Below, piece after piece: positions 12,268-24,464 of a DNA stretch of 64,000 nt. The translations under genes and the position numbers were made by a program. Below the pieces are notes generated by a model. That model made no database searches, was not told the origin of the DNA, and saw only the letters and a list, made by a program, of their open reading frames with translations. This stretch comes from Heliocidaris tuberculata (Eukaryota > Echinodermata > Echinoidea > Camarodonta > Echinometridae), in contig CM046845.1 of assembly GCA_025618425.1 (NCBI GenBank), positions 7,431,491-7,495,490 of the forward strand, given 5' to 3'. Each line of letters begins with the position of its first letter. Within the stretch, counting starts at the first letter, position 1.

Positions 12268-13734
12268 TGATCTTTCGATTTAGGTTGTCGCTTAAAAAGG
12301 TTTCTATTGCATAATGAATTACACTTTGAAAAAAGACATCTTTTCAGTCATACTTCCTAGCTCACTTATTAATTGGAAATGATTACATAACAACAAACAA
12401 GAAACACATCAACATGCGTATTCATTTCCTCCATTATCAAAAAGAATTTACATGTAATATTGTGTAGTTTTGATACTCAGTTTTATCATACTTGAGCAAA
12501 ATCAGCCATCAAGCATTTCATGGCAATCAAACTCGAAAGCTCTTTGCTTTTAGCTCAAACTTTCCCAAGTCCTTCCTAAACAGGTCTGAAATATCAGTTG
12601 AAAAACTAAACCCCTGTCAATATTTGATATATGTACATAGATTGAACGCATTTTTATATGGTTATTGGCTTTTATATTGAAGTAATGATGCATGCTTTGA
12701 AATCTGCAAAGTTTATTCATGTTTAGAATAAAACTATCATTGTTTTGCCTCTGGCCTTCTAATAAACCACACAATTTACATTTGACCTATTTAAGACTTG
12801 CCTGTAACCACTACATATTTTATTAACACAATTTCTTTTGAAAAGAGTATTTGATAGATCACAGATTTGTAGGAAAAGTGGCAAAAATACACAGAGTAAA
12901 TATTACTCTGATGCAGAACACATGCAAATGCAAAACTTAGGCGCATATATATATTATTATGTACTCATGGAATTTTTCTGTAACTAGTTTCTACAATGGA
13001 TTATTTTGCTCTGTTCTTGATCTTCCAAAAAATATGGGTTATGTACTTTTATAATGAAGGCTGACAGGGCCATTGTGAAAATTAGTTGTGTAACTGACAA
13101 TGCTTCTCTGTATAAATAAAACTGCAAATAAAATGAAATATAAAATATTTCTTCATACCCCCTGTTTGAATTCACTTGATTTTACCATACATGTATAAAT
13201 GGTTTCACTATTGCAATTTGCAAGGTATCTGCAATGTCCTGATTCATTTAACTAATTTCCTGAAACATTCAGTCACAGCATGTTACACGGATAAATCATA
13301 TGATCATGCCCAACATGCGCATAATGACATTAACATGATAATAAGTTTCCCTGTTCTTCCTGAAATGTTACCATTGCCCCCCCCCCCTTTTTGCATCATC
13401 CAAATTTCTTTTGAATTCTCTATAATAATGGATAGAGTGGGACATGATGCTTATATATATATTTTTTCAATTTTTAATTATTTTATTTTTACTTAACTTG
13501 GTTGTCACTCATTCACTGTAATGAATTATTCAGCAATGCGCAAAGGTCAACGATCATTAATATGAGAAATTGTAAGTTTGTAACTTGATTATTAAAAAAC
13601 AACAACCACATAATGTGGTTCTTTAGGTAAGGAAAAAAAAGAATGATTCAAATGATTCCAATAATACACGAGAAATTGCTAGAAATCGGATAATTAGCAA
13701 CATGGTTCAGTATGGTATCAGAGATGGAGGGACA
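12268..13734. other. Non-coding AT-rich DNA
   Basis: No coding exon recognised. A C-rich run occurs near 13380. Small frames lack any domain signature. Confidence 0.4.
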
Positions 13735-13862
13735 GAACGAGAAAGAATGAAAGAGAAAGAGAGAGAGAGAGAGAGGAGGTGAAAGAGAGAGGGAGAGAAA
13801 GATAGGGAGAGAGATTGGGAGAGAGAAAAAAGAGAAAAGTGAGATAGAGAGAGAGAGAGAGA
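13735..13862. repeat. GA-rich simple repeat
   Basis: Nearly uninterrupted GAGAGA/GGGAGA sequence. The opposite-strand frame is a composition artefact. Confidence 0.9.
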
Positions 13863-13985
13863 CATACTCTATAGGTGTACATGATATCTCTGTATCACTT
13901 TTAATCATAAATATTCCTTTTTTTTATTTTGCTTTCAAAATCTTTACAAAACAAATTATAGAAACAATAGAATATATCTAGTGCT

Positions 13986-14052
13986 GAGAGCCAGAAGGGC
14001 ATTGACTCTGTAAAAAAACACATACTGTAAGAGTTAACATCCTTCTAGCTGT
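13986..14052. repeat. Short hairpin element, CAGAAGGGCATT family, copy 1
   Basis: CCAGAAGGGCATTGACTCT is inverted imperfectly as AGAGTTAACATCCTTCT around a loop of about 20 bp. The same hairpin, better preserved, occurs at 15951-16018. Confidence 0.65.
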
Positions 14053-14989
14053 CATTAGACGGTACAGCAGACTTGCTAATGGGCTTTCATTTGGGAATAG
14101 TAAGAGATTCAAAGGGGTCCAAATCTGGACATGCAATTCAGCATATGAATATTTATAAGCACTCAAAGAGTTGGAATGGGGTTTATAGTGTCTCTGTGGA
14201 TGGGTGAAAATGTAATCATGTACATTATAAAATTGTGGAGGTCATGCCGTTTTCAGGGCACATACCTGGTCTGTGACGAAAGTCTTGTACAACATATACA
14301 AGCTTGTTGATTACGCCTTGTTATGAATTCCTGGCTGTGATGCATTATAAGAGAGGAGGGTGCCAGTGGAGGATTTGTTACAAGTCAAATAAGATTATAA
14401 ACGTTTTACTGTTCGGTATTTTGATGGAGCATATGAGATTTATCTGCAGTAGAAGTTAATATTGAAAAGGCAACTGAACCTTTGTAACAGGTTGCATTGT
14501 TAAAAGAAAGGCAGCTAATTAGAAAAAAAGGTTGATGAAGGTTGACAGAAGTCAAATAGATGTAAATTATTTTTTAAAAATATGAATGTTTCAATTCAGA
14601 GGTCACTACATTGTATGTTTATCTCATGCTGTCAAACTGGACACTGGAATGTGGCATAATTGCAGATGACTCTTCTGTTTGTTGTACATTATAGTATCCT
14701 GAAATTATTTTTCCGTCCAAAGTAACTTTTCCCTTGTGGTTATTGATAGCATGTTGTTTATGTCTTCTCAAGAGCTTTCTTAGTAATAAAATGAAAAGAA
14801 AAGAAAGATTATAACACATAATGTGCAATTGTGAGGCAGTGTACAAATTTAGTTGCTCTCTGGAGGTATTCTCTTCCAAGTAGAAAAACTGAGATTTCCT
14901 TAGAGATGGATAATAAATGTGTCTTCATTCATATTCCAGAGATGATTTCTGTTTTAGCTTTCTAGTTTTCAGAGCTTAAAGGGAAAGTC

Positions 14990-15470
14990 CACCCTGGTAT
15001 TAAGTTGATTTGAATAGAGAAATAAAGATGAGAGAAACAGATTAGTGAAAGTTTGAGCAAAATCCGACAAGAAATAAGAAAGTTATGAATTTTGAAAGTT
15101 GTAATTAACAAACACAAATTGGCAACTCTGTGACGTATCTTGCGAGCTCCTCTCCCATTTGCTCAGTACAGAAAATCTCATAAATTTCAACTTTCTAAGT
15201 TTTTGATGATGTAATAGATTTGTTTCATACAGGTTTTGTGTAAAAACATATGAGCAATGATTATTTCTAAGGTGCATATATGATTGAATATTCTCTTTTA
15301 GAGAAAATGGAAATTAAAGATTTTGGGGGTACAGGGCAAATGGGAGAGGAGCTTGCAAAGATGCATAACTTTCTTATTTCTTTTTGTATTATGTGCAAAC
15401 CTTCACTGATATGTTTCTTGAATTTTTCTGCTTCTTATAAAATCAACTTTTATTCAGGGTTGACTTTCCC
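14990..15470. mobile_element. TTAA MITE, family D, copy 2
   Basis: TTAA (14986-14989) precedes AGGGAAAGTCCACCCTGGTA. The inverted right end reads CAGGGTTGACTTTCCC, but the expected TTAA after it is lost. Internal blocks (GAAACAGATTAGTGAAAGTT and a CTCCTCTCCCATTTGC region with its inverse GCAAATGGGAGAGGAG) match the copy at 5067-5593. No coding potential. Confidence 0.8.
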
Positions 15471-15950
15471 TCTCTTGTATTTTAATCACTTGTGGTAGGA
15501 TGATCGTCTGTTCTCAGTTCTTGCCATTTTGGAAATGGTTACAAGCATGGGATTAGTTTCAACTGTGAAGTAGCACTTCATGGCAGATCCTACAGTGCAT
15601 ACTCTTTACATTGTGTGTTGTCGAGAGCGCAAGAGAGTCACATCGTGGTAATGAGAGAAGGTGTATAGCTTACATGAAGTGCGGTATGCAAATTTGCGGG
15701 GATCATGTAGTGGCGAAAATCAGGTTTCTAAGCCACAACATTTTGTTTGCTCCTTCCGTGATCTATCGTTGCACGATGGGGCTTTGCTCTTTAATACGAG
15801 GTGTTTTTCACTTGTGTGCATATATTCATCAGATAAGGTTTCTCATATCTGCTTGTACATGTACATGTAAATTGTATAGATGTACATGTATTGCCTGCAA
15901 TTTGCATTCTATTTTATGTCGCTTTATACATTGCTGCATATCGTTTACTG

Positions 15951-16018
15951 AGATGAGAAGCAGAAGGGCATTAATGCATATACTTTTACTTAGAGTTAAT
16001 GCCCTTCTGACTCTCAAC
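15951..16018. repeat. Short hairpin element, CAGAAGGGCATT family, copy 2
   Basis: TGAGAAGCAGAAGGGCATTA pairs with TTAATGCCCTTCTGACTCTCA around a 20-bp AT-rich loop. The perfect stem core is AGAAGGGCATTAA. Confidence 0.75.
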
Positions 16019-17223
16019 AGATCATATCTAAACCTTCTTTGTGAAATGCATTGTGGATGTGCATGGATATGTTACAATTAATTTCAAGTAAAGTACAAGA
16101 GAAAGTAAAATACTGTATGTTATGCCATAAATTTCACGACCATAAATTTTCACGACTTGGTCTAGCCAGACTACATGTACATGTATGTCGTGAGTGGTTG
16201 AATTCGCGATCGGGAAATTCTCAGGTCTACAGGCAGCAATGATGATGTACTTTCGCAAAGCTAAGTGGTGAATTTCTGACCAGGAGACAACAAATTCAAC
16301 TGACTAGTTACGTTGGCAATATTTTAGTTGTTTAGTTGTTAAATTCATGACGTTCTTGAGATTCACGAAATTCGCTAAAATAAAATCCCCTGCAAAACAT
16401 ACAGTGTATACAGTATATTTCCATGTATACTTTAGGCTGACTAGTGGTATAATCTATTTTCTAATCTCACGGGATGAGTTATTCGATATCCTTTAGAAAA
16501 AGAAATTCAGTTTTGTAATTTTCCAAATTTTTTTTTTTCATAGATTTCTTGTTCCTGTTGATGCTTTTCAGAGCTAACTTGCTCTGCTTTTCTGCATTTG
16601 TCTGCTGTTTTATATGTTTTGATGATATCTGAGTAGCCTTCTCTTTATGAGTTTAAAAAAATCTGCCAGATAACGAGAATGAATTTGGAAACAAGAGCAT
16701 GAGGACGGATTGAAATAAGCACCTCTGTATGATTGATAATACAATTACCCATAATTTGACAATTTATGACTCGCAATTAATCACTCCATCTATGTGTAGA
16801 TGTATCTCTGAATGAAGCTTGAGTAATGTAGCCATTCCTTGAATATAATACATCTTGCCTGCTTTCTTCTAAAACTGTAGGCCTACGTGATGAATTTGTA
16901 TCTTGATCAAATTTTGTGTATTATGACTTTAGATTTAGTGTAGATCTACTAGAAATTTAACCTTGCTTGTAAGTATGTAGCTTGAAATAAGAGCAGGACA
17001 GAAAAAGATGAGGGAACATTTTAGAAATATTTAGACACAAAAGTTTACAAAAGTCATCAAGTAGGATGCAATGAATATGACAACACTTTCATATCAAAAC
17101 TGAAATGAAATGCCTGCACGAAGGAGAGAGAAAAAGAATAAGAAAAAACAAAATTTCAGGTCAGTTTTGTATCATTTAGACATCTGTATACAAAGGAACA
17201 TCAAATTAGCTTTGAGAAAATAA
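16019..17223. other. Non-coding AT-rich DNA
   Basis: No gene recognised. 16.12-16.39 kb holds scattered TTTCACGA / TTCGTGAA motifs that resemble a decayed foldback element, but the arms are too diverged to set boundaries. Confidence 0.4.
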
Positions 17224-17227
17224 TTAA

Positions 17228-17967
17228 AGTGTACCAATCACCAAAAAATATTTTCTCTGTATATTAGGAGTTCCATGTCACTTTACTATATTCATAATAT
17301 GAGCTTCCAGTATCAATTCTATAAAAAGATATTGCAAGTTGAAATACACTCCCAATAAATGAAACAGCGACTTGTGAGGAGACTAGTCGATACACCTGTA
17401 CGCGCTCGCATAGAATAATGGCTTGCGCAGAACCGAATACGGAGTTGGGTTCGGCGGGAGGGGGTTTTATGTTTTTTTTGTTTTCTTCATACTCCTTAAA
17501 GTGTACCACTCACCTAAAAAATAATATGTGTACAGCTAGAAAGTATAAAATCAACCTCAAAAAACTTTGTCTGGTATTCTGTAGGTCTACAGTTAATGAG
17601 TATGAAGGAAATTAAGGATAACATGAAAATGCTCACCCGGAACTGAACTCAGACTTTGGTTCTGCGCGAGCCTTTACCTTGGCGAGCGCGTACAGGTGCG
17701 TTTAGTAGTCTACTCATGAGTCGCTTTTATGCTTATAGAGAGTGTAATTAAAATTGCAATATCTCTTTATGGAATTAATATTTGAAGCCCATATTTTGAA
17801 TATAATATAACAACATGCAACCTCTAACATACAGAGCAAAATTATTTTTGGTGATTGGTACCCTTTAACTGTTAACCCCATAGAAGGCCAGGTAAAGTGT
17901 TCTAAGGTTGATATTATACATTCTAGCTGTAAAGAAATTATTGTTTTTAATAGGTGATTGGTACACT
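17228..17967. mobile_element. TTAA MITE, family C, outer copy with nested insertion
   Basis: TTAA (17224-17227) precedes AGTGTACCAATCACC, and the inverted end GGTGATTGGTACACT finishes at 17967. The two halves of this copy are separated by a complete second copy of the same family at 17500-17864. Removing that insertion with one TTAA restores the colinear family structure seen at 4463-4810. Confidence 0.9.
17500..17864. mobile_element. TTAA MITE, family C, inner copy, reverse orientation
   Basis: A 365-bp element flanked on both sides by TTAA (17496-17499 and 17865-17868). It begins AGTGTACCACTCACC and ends GGTGATTGGTACCCT. Its interior is reversed relative to the host copy: blocks such as AAAATCAACCTCAAA, which belong at the right end, come first. 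Confidence 0.92.
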
Positions 17968-18230
17968 TGCACATTTTTATTTCATATAACAAATGATTAT
18001 AAAATGTTTTATTTACCAAGAATCCAATTATAACTGAGGTAAATTAATGTTTGAATGTTAAGATTATGTTTAATTGGATTTTGTTTGAAAGAAATCTTTT
18101 AGAAAAGGACCTTACTGTAAGATACTAATTGATTGTATATATTTTCATTTATTTTTTATTCTTATGTCTCTGCCCACCAAAGGTGGTGCAAGAGGCATTT
18201 AAAATTGATTGATGTATGAAAACTCATTAA

Positions 18231-18626
18231 CCCTTTCAAGACAATTGACCACATTTTGTGGTTTGGCTCAATAACTTTTGATCCAGAGCTCTCAAAAATA
18301 TACCAGATGCCAGAGTAGAAAGAGCAAAATTTTCTGCACACACTATGTCCATTTTTATTGCATGACCATATTGCATTTGATGCCAGGAATTTTAAAAACA
18401 AGAATAAGCTTTGAGATCCTTAAATTGGCAACACATTGAGAGGTTTAAAATCATTGTTTTTCATCAAAATTGGCAATTTCTTTCAACTATTCAATAAATT
18501 TCTAACCATGTTCAAAGACATGACACCTTATTTGAACCATGTAGCACTAAAAGAAAAATATTGTTGCCAATTTGAAGAACAAAATGTGATCAATTTAGCC
18601 CTTAAATAATCCCTGTCCTGAAAGGG
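18231..18626. mobile_element. piggyBac-like MITE, family B, copy 3
   Basis: Intact ends CCCTTTCAAGACAATTGACC and CCTGTCCTGAAAGGG, with TTAA on both sides (18227-18230 and 18627-18630). At 396 bp it is one of the two best-kept copies. TTAA plus a CCCTTT terminus is the pattern of piggyBac-type elements (established knowledge). It has no transposase frame. Confidence 0.9.
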
Positions 18627-18630
18627 TTAA

Positions 18631-19229
18631 CAGCACATGCTGAAGGATCAGTGTACATGCACATGTACATGATAATGTATTGAAATACGAAATGTTTTAC
18701 AAATACAGTTACCAATTGTATGTATCATTATACAAAGAACGAGTCACAGAGATATTACAAAGGGGATTTCCACTTAATGTATAAGATACCCGGGATACAA
18801 ATACTCATACATGAATAACAGTTACTTAGATCAATTCTACAACATATACATGTAGTTGACCATGTATAATATACATACAGAGATGTGATTGTGAAGGAGG
18901 AGACATTAATTAATGTCATTAATTTTTGTCAAGTCCTACAAACCACAGACAAAAAGAGAATAAAATAAGCTACTGTGGAATGTACAGACAGAGTCATAAT
19001 GAAACAGTATAGGTAGGGTTTTTTTTTGTGTGTGCAAGTCTCATTATAGCAATATGCTCAGGTACTGGCATATTAAGTCACATACATGTAGTAATACATA
19101 CATGTACATACATGTATGCACATCAAGCCGAAAACAGGAAAAAGAGGCAAACTTCTGCTCACATTTATCTGATGCTCTACAACACTCTGCCAAGCTGTCA
19201 CTTTGGTTAAGTTTTGCCCAGCATAAATG
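18631..19229. other. Non-coding DNA with TACATGTA motifs
   Basis: No gene recognised. TACATGTA and ACATGTAC motifs cluster at 18.65-18.70 and 19.08-19.12 kb. Confidence 0.4.
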
Positions 19230-19530
19230 TCACCACCCAATAGCAAGATAATTTGGTAATTTATCTTCCCAGATTATCTCTTTTTTCTGCCTCTTTGAAG
19301 CCGTTTTCACCACGGAATCTGCCTCTACTTGCACTTATCGTCAGCCCACTGATCCCGAATGTCGGCTTAGGCCGTGTCATCGTGTCTTTCGGAGATAAGC
19401 CGGAAAACGAAGAAAATAGACCCTGACACGACTCAAAGAGTGCTAGGCAGCGAGCAATCGTATTTGTGACTTGTCGCGTCGGGTTAGCAATCGCCAAGCG
19501 GGATAGTTCAATTGGGAGTGGGCATTAGGG
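19230..19530. other. GC-elevated complex island, possible regulatory DNA
   Basis: A roughly 300-bp block with abrupt rise in GC and CpG, no persistent reading frame and no repeat match within the window. It is a candidate cis-regulatory element, judged only from composition. Confidence 0.25.
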
Positions 19531-21728
19531 AAGGTTGCAACTATTTAGTGACGATCATCATGGGCATGGGCAAGAATAAGCTCTGAAGTGCAATTTTTGT
19601 GTGTATACAGTGTAGGCATATATATGTAGGATTTTTTTCTGAAGGGGCAGGGGGGAAGAGCTTAATAATACATGTACATGTAATGATCCTTGAGTGCCAT
19701 ATGTACAGGCATTGAAGAAAAGAATTGTAACCAAGATGTAAAAATCTGAATAAAATGTTTTTTTCAATAGCAGTCGAAGAGAATGTGTACATGTAAATTC
19801 ATCCTGAGGTGAAAGAATCTGTGAAAATAGTAAGTGATGTTTTAAGGTACATTATGGATAGACATTATGAATTCAGCAAGGGCAAACTGTTCTTTTTGAT
19901 CCATTTGAAGAAAAAAAAATGATTTATCAAAAATTTGTTATATCCTGACTTTGAGAAATTCCAACAATTTGGAATTACTACATGTGTAGATGAGAAAAAA
20001 ACTAACCATATCTCTATGGTTAATACTGAAATAGCTTATTTTTTGACATACATATACATGTATAGGCCTACTTCAGGATTTACCTGTGTCTTTTAATTAA
20101 GAAATGTATTGTCTGCTTAGAGCAAGGAAAAGGGTGTTAATCTTTTGATGAGTTTTATAAGTAGTTTACATGTACATGTATACCCTTCAGAAAAGTCCTT
20201 GGTTACCTGGAGAGATATCTTGTCATGGTTTCTATTAATATTGTTTCGACATTGTAAACGATGTCACTTCTATCTCAACGTACCAGGGTTACTGTATGTT
20301 TGCCAGTTTCCTGTAAAAAAAAAAAAAGTTCCATCAAGGAGGTACATCACCTGTTGAATCTTAAATATGGCTGAGGCTTCCCTCGCACAGCTTCGTAGGT
20401 CTAATGATTCCAAGATTACTCTAACCTCAGTTGTTTGAAGCATATTTGGGAAAAACTGTCATGGTGTGTTGTGCAGTGAGCAAGTATCCTCATTATCTCA
20501 TATATACACCATTGAAAATTACTTTATAAAAACAACATATTTTGTATTTAATTTTTTATAGCGCTCATATCCACCTCACAAAGTGCTCAATGTGCTCCAA
20601 AAATACCCTGGCTCTAGCTCTTAAGCTGCCAATTTCAGTGCTCACAGCATTCAAAGAATACCTTCCCTCCCCCCTTTTCTTTTCCCAAAATATGATTTAA
20701 AAAAAAGAAAAGATTTTTATTTGCTGATTTAATAGTAATTCTTGAAGATATATTTGAGAAGAATTATAAGAAATCAATCAAACCAGATGTAATGATAACA
20801 AGGATAAAATTGACTCTTCAGTAGTTAGCAGTCGTAATTCAGATCTTTTGTTGTAGACTTTGTATTAGTTTCAACGAAATTTAAAATTTTCTGAATGAAG
20901 GTTCTTCGATGAGAACTACATGTGTATATAAGAAATCACTATAAAGATTTGTACTGATATCAATGATTACATTTGATATCTTCTATTTATTTGTAATATT
21001 TCCTCTCGTCTGCATTGCATTCATCATCAGTGAGGGCTCAATAGACCAGATCACAAAGTTAATCAAATTAATGGATGTTTCTTTCCTGGGGACCTAGTAA
21101 CAAGGTATTCCATTAACCTGTTATTAATGAATGAACTACAATACTTGGAATCCAGTTTGCATACATTACTTGTTGCTATGTCTGACAAACCTCTGACAAA
21201 CTTTCAGGTTGTCAAGACCAACCTTTTTCTTTAAAATATACATAAAATTTGAGTATATTTGTGAACAGGTCTATTACGTGTATAATTCCAACGATAACTG
21301 ATATTTTCCAGAATTGATGCCCTAGCAATTAGCAAACATATTGTTATATCAAATTGTAGATACATGAAGTCAGTGTGATGGTTAGTTCTGAAACTATTTA
21401 AGATTTCTTTGTGAAAGTCCTTCACTATAACTTCAGTGATTCAATAAGAAACCAAGTGAAGCAAATTATGCTGATAACAATTATGACATTGGAAACTCTC
21501 TTTGATGCTGTTTGTCACATTTTCTCCACTTCCAACTGCCTTTCACAACTGTGAGGGCTCAATTCTAATAACAATGATATCTGATATTTTTCAGAATTGA
21601 TCTCTCAGCAAAAAAGCACCATTAACTCAGTATTTGTAGGTATGTAAATGATAATAGTTAGGTTTAAAGTAATATGAAATTTTCGGAATGAATGTCCTTC
21701 ACAATGAAATCACATAAACCACTCTTAA

Positions 21729-22315
21729 AGGGGGAATCCAACCTTAATGGCAAGTTGTGCTGAAAGAAAGAGCACAAAATCAGATTAGTGAAAGTTTGAA
21801 TGAAATCGGACATGCAATAAGATAGTTTGGAATTTCGGAAAGTTGTAATCACTATGGGAATTTGAAATTGGCTAAATAGGTAATCTCACTGTGATGTAAT
21901 GGCGGACAACTCCCCCATTCGCTCCGACCCACAAAATGACTAAAATGTCTTTTTTCCCCCAAAAATGTACATGTATTACTTAGTAGGATCCTTTTCCTTC
22001 ATGAGGACCTATAACAATATGCTATCTACAATATATTTTAAGTACTGCCCGAGGGGAAAAGGCGCTTGGGAGAAAACGCAAATTACATTAATGATATTTT
22101 TGTGTACGACAAACGGGAGAGTTGTCCGCCAGTATGTCACAATCGACTCACCAAATTACTGATTTGAGATTTGCGCTTAGCGTTTTGATCTCATTTGTCA
22201 AACATCCATAACTTTCTTTTTCCTTGTCCAATTTCTTTCAAACTCTCACCATCCTTTGTTTTTTCTCATTTTTTGCTTTCACGCAAATCTTCTTATCACC
22301 AAGGTTGGATTGCCC
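21729..22315. mobile_element. TTAA MITE, family E (AGGGGGAATCCAACCTT ends)
   Basis: TTAA (21725-21728) precedes AGGGGGAATCCAACCTTAAT, and the inverse end AAGGTTGGATTGCCC precedes TTAA (22316-22319). The arms are long and imperfect, and the terminal design resembles family D (AGGGGAAGTCCACCCTG), so the two may be related. No coding capacity. Confidence 0.85.
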
Positions 22316-22319
22316 TTAA

Positions 22320-23667
22320 CCCTTTCAGGACAGGAATCATTTAAGAGCTAAATTGATCACATTTTGTTCTTCAAATTGGCAACAATATTATTTTTCTTTT
22401 AAAGTACACATTCAAAGAAAATCACAAATATGATAAATAATGTATCACTAGAAACTAGCAAGTTAACAGATAGCAATCGTATCAGTTTAAAGTCAACTAC
22501 ATATCAGGTAATTAAACAATATATAATACAAATAAAACTACCTCCCAGCATCTGCGATATACGAGCGCTTCGCCCAAAAAATAACAATGTTTCAATGACG
22601 TCAATAAAGGGAACAAACCTGTCCAAGCAGACGACGTCCGATAAAGAATGAACATAAGTGCAGTGCAGTTATTTCTCAAATTATAAAGAATTTAGTATAT
22701 TCAAACGTGCCCATATTTCACACCATTCTAAAATGGGAATGAAACAGATTCTGATTACTGAAATCTTTTGTTTGTAAATATATAGGATGAGGGTTAATGA
22801 ACAATCAAAGAAACCACACTTTCAAATTGAAAAGCCCGCTGAATGATTGCAAGGATGGTATTTATCCCTCATTCAACGCCGAACGTCCAGCGGTGTATGC
22901 AGCTGTGAATGCAATGGCGTCTATTTTGTTTACAAGCAACTGATTCCTTTATTCTTGTAACGCTTCATTTTCCATCCAAATAAACCCATGCACGGGGTTC
23001 GAGTGAGGCAATATATGGATTAAACATAATAGACTAATGCTAGTGAAGTGAAATAACTGAAGAGAAGATGACAAAACAGGCACTGAAAATATGTGAGATG
23101 TTATGGGACATCGTCTGCTTGTGCAATTAACGTCCTCCCTTTGACGTCACACATTTCAGCGGTTTTTGGAGAGCTGTTCAGGTGCTATGTCGGGGCTGTA
23201 TTTTAGCAATTTGTAATTGATAATAATCATTACTTCGAATGTTTGGAAGCGTCAAATTTTGACAAACTTGTCCGGTCTAAGCTTCACCTACGCAATAATG
23301 AAAATTAATTCAGTTTTAAAAATCACTGAATATCTACTTTAATGCTACAAGATTCTAATAAGGTGTAATGTCTTTGAAAACAATATACATGGTTAAAAAA
23401 GATTGTCGGTAAGTTGAAAAAGTTGCCAATTTGATAATAAACAATGATTTTGAACCTCTCAATGTGTTGACGATTTAAGGATTTTAAAACTTATTCTCCT
23501 TTTTAAAATTCCTGGGATCAAACGCAATATGGTCATGTAACAAAAATGGATATAGTGTGTGCAGAATTTTTTGCTCTTTCTACTCATGCTTCTGGTATAT
23601 TTTTTAGAGCTCTGAATCAAAAGTTATTGAGCCAAACCACAAAATGTGGTCAATTGTCTAGAAAGGG
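22320..23667. mobile_element. piggyBac-like MITE, family B, copy 4, reverse, interrupted
   Basis: The left boundary reads CCCTTTCAGGACAGGAAT immediately after the TTAA shared with the previous MITE. The right boundary CTAGAAAGGG is followed by TTAA at 23668-23671. Orientation is opposite to the other four family copies. The element is split by family F at 22403-23338; without it the copy is about 408 bp, as expected. Confidence 0.9.
22403..23338. mobile_element. TTAA MITE, family F (AGTASAYATTC ends), nested
   Basis: A 936-bp element flanked by TTAA (22399-22402 and 23339-23342), inserted inside the family B copy. The terminal inverted repeats are AGTACACATTC and AGTAGATATTC. Longer arms pair further in, for example GACGTCAATAAAGGGA with TCCCTTTGACGTC and CAAGCAGACGACGTCC with GGACATCGTCTGCTTG. 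No transposase-like frame was found. Confidence 0.88.
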
Positions 23668-24464
23668 TTAAGGAAATGTACCGATATTAAAGATTACGTA
23701 CATCTAACTGATATTTTCCAGAGTAGATGCCCTAGCAATTAGCAGCCATATCAACATCTCAAGTTGTAGATGTGTACATTAAGTCAGTGTAATGGTTAGT
23801 TTTGAATCTAAGATTTCTTAGTGAAAGTCCTTCACTATAACATTAATTAAATAAGACACCAATTGAAGCAAATTATACTGATATCTATTATGCCATTTGA
23901 CACCATCTTTGATTTGTTTGTTACATTTTCTCCTCTTCCAACTGCCTTCGACAGCTGTGAGGGCTCAATTACACGTGTAATAAGTTAATAACAATGATAA
24001 CTGAAATTTTCCAGAATTTATACCTCAGTTATTAGCAGCAATAACTCTGTGTTGTGTAGGAAGGAGTTGTGATAACTCCTTGGTTGTAGACATGTAAATG
24101 ATAGTTATATGTAGGTCTAAAGGTGCATGAAATTTTCTGAATGAAAGTCCTTCACTGTGAAATCACATAAATCACTCATTAAGGAAATGTACTGATATTA
24201 AAGATTACATTTGACAGTATCTTCTATCTGTATTGTATTTGTCACATTTCCTCCTGTTTGAATTGCAATTGGACATCTGTGAAGGCTCCACTATAATTAC
24301 AATGATAATTGATATTTGGCAGAATTGATCACACTGCTACATGTAGCCTGCCCTTGGAAATGCTCTCATCAAAGAGGGCCGACACGCCCCCTTTGCCCAG
24401 AAGGGCAGATATGTAACTTAAGCTAAAACACAAACATCCTGGAAAGAAAGTGTGAGGAGCGAGG

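Larger units (their letters stand above)
20850..24345 (+). repeat. Diverged tandem repeat array, unit about 280-320 bp
   Basis: Monomers share, in order, AACTGATATTTTCCAGAATTG, CCTAGCAATTAGCA, a GAA(A/T)GTCCTTCACTATAA or CACTGTGAAATCACATAAA block, CATTTTCTCCTCTTCCAACTG and CTGTGAGGGCTCAATT. Recognisable monomers lie near 20.85-21.05, 21.29-21.56, 21.57-21.72, 23.67-23.97, 23.98-24.29 and 24.30-24.345 kb. A non-homologous segment of about 200 bp sits at 21.05-21.28. The mobile-element block at 21725-23671 interrupts the array at one monomer's TTAA. Confidence 0.8.

Noticed and set aside
11398..12270. A 290-codon open frame on the + strand
   Set aside because: It runs through four palindromic MITEs, and its peptide simply mirrors the inverted repeats. 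There is no domain or codon-usage support.
16120..16390. Possible foldback element with TTCACGA motifs
   Set aside because: The arms are too diverged to define ends; noted only within the surrounding non-coding stretch.
18650..19120. TACATGTA-rich stretches considered as telomere-like or satellite arrays
   Set aside because: The motif is scattered through the entire window in short chains and never forms a long array.
20540..20700. A segment with AGCGCTCAT...AGTGCTC considered as a SINE
   Set aside because: No second copy, tail or target duplication could be recognised in the window.
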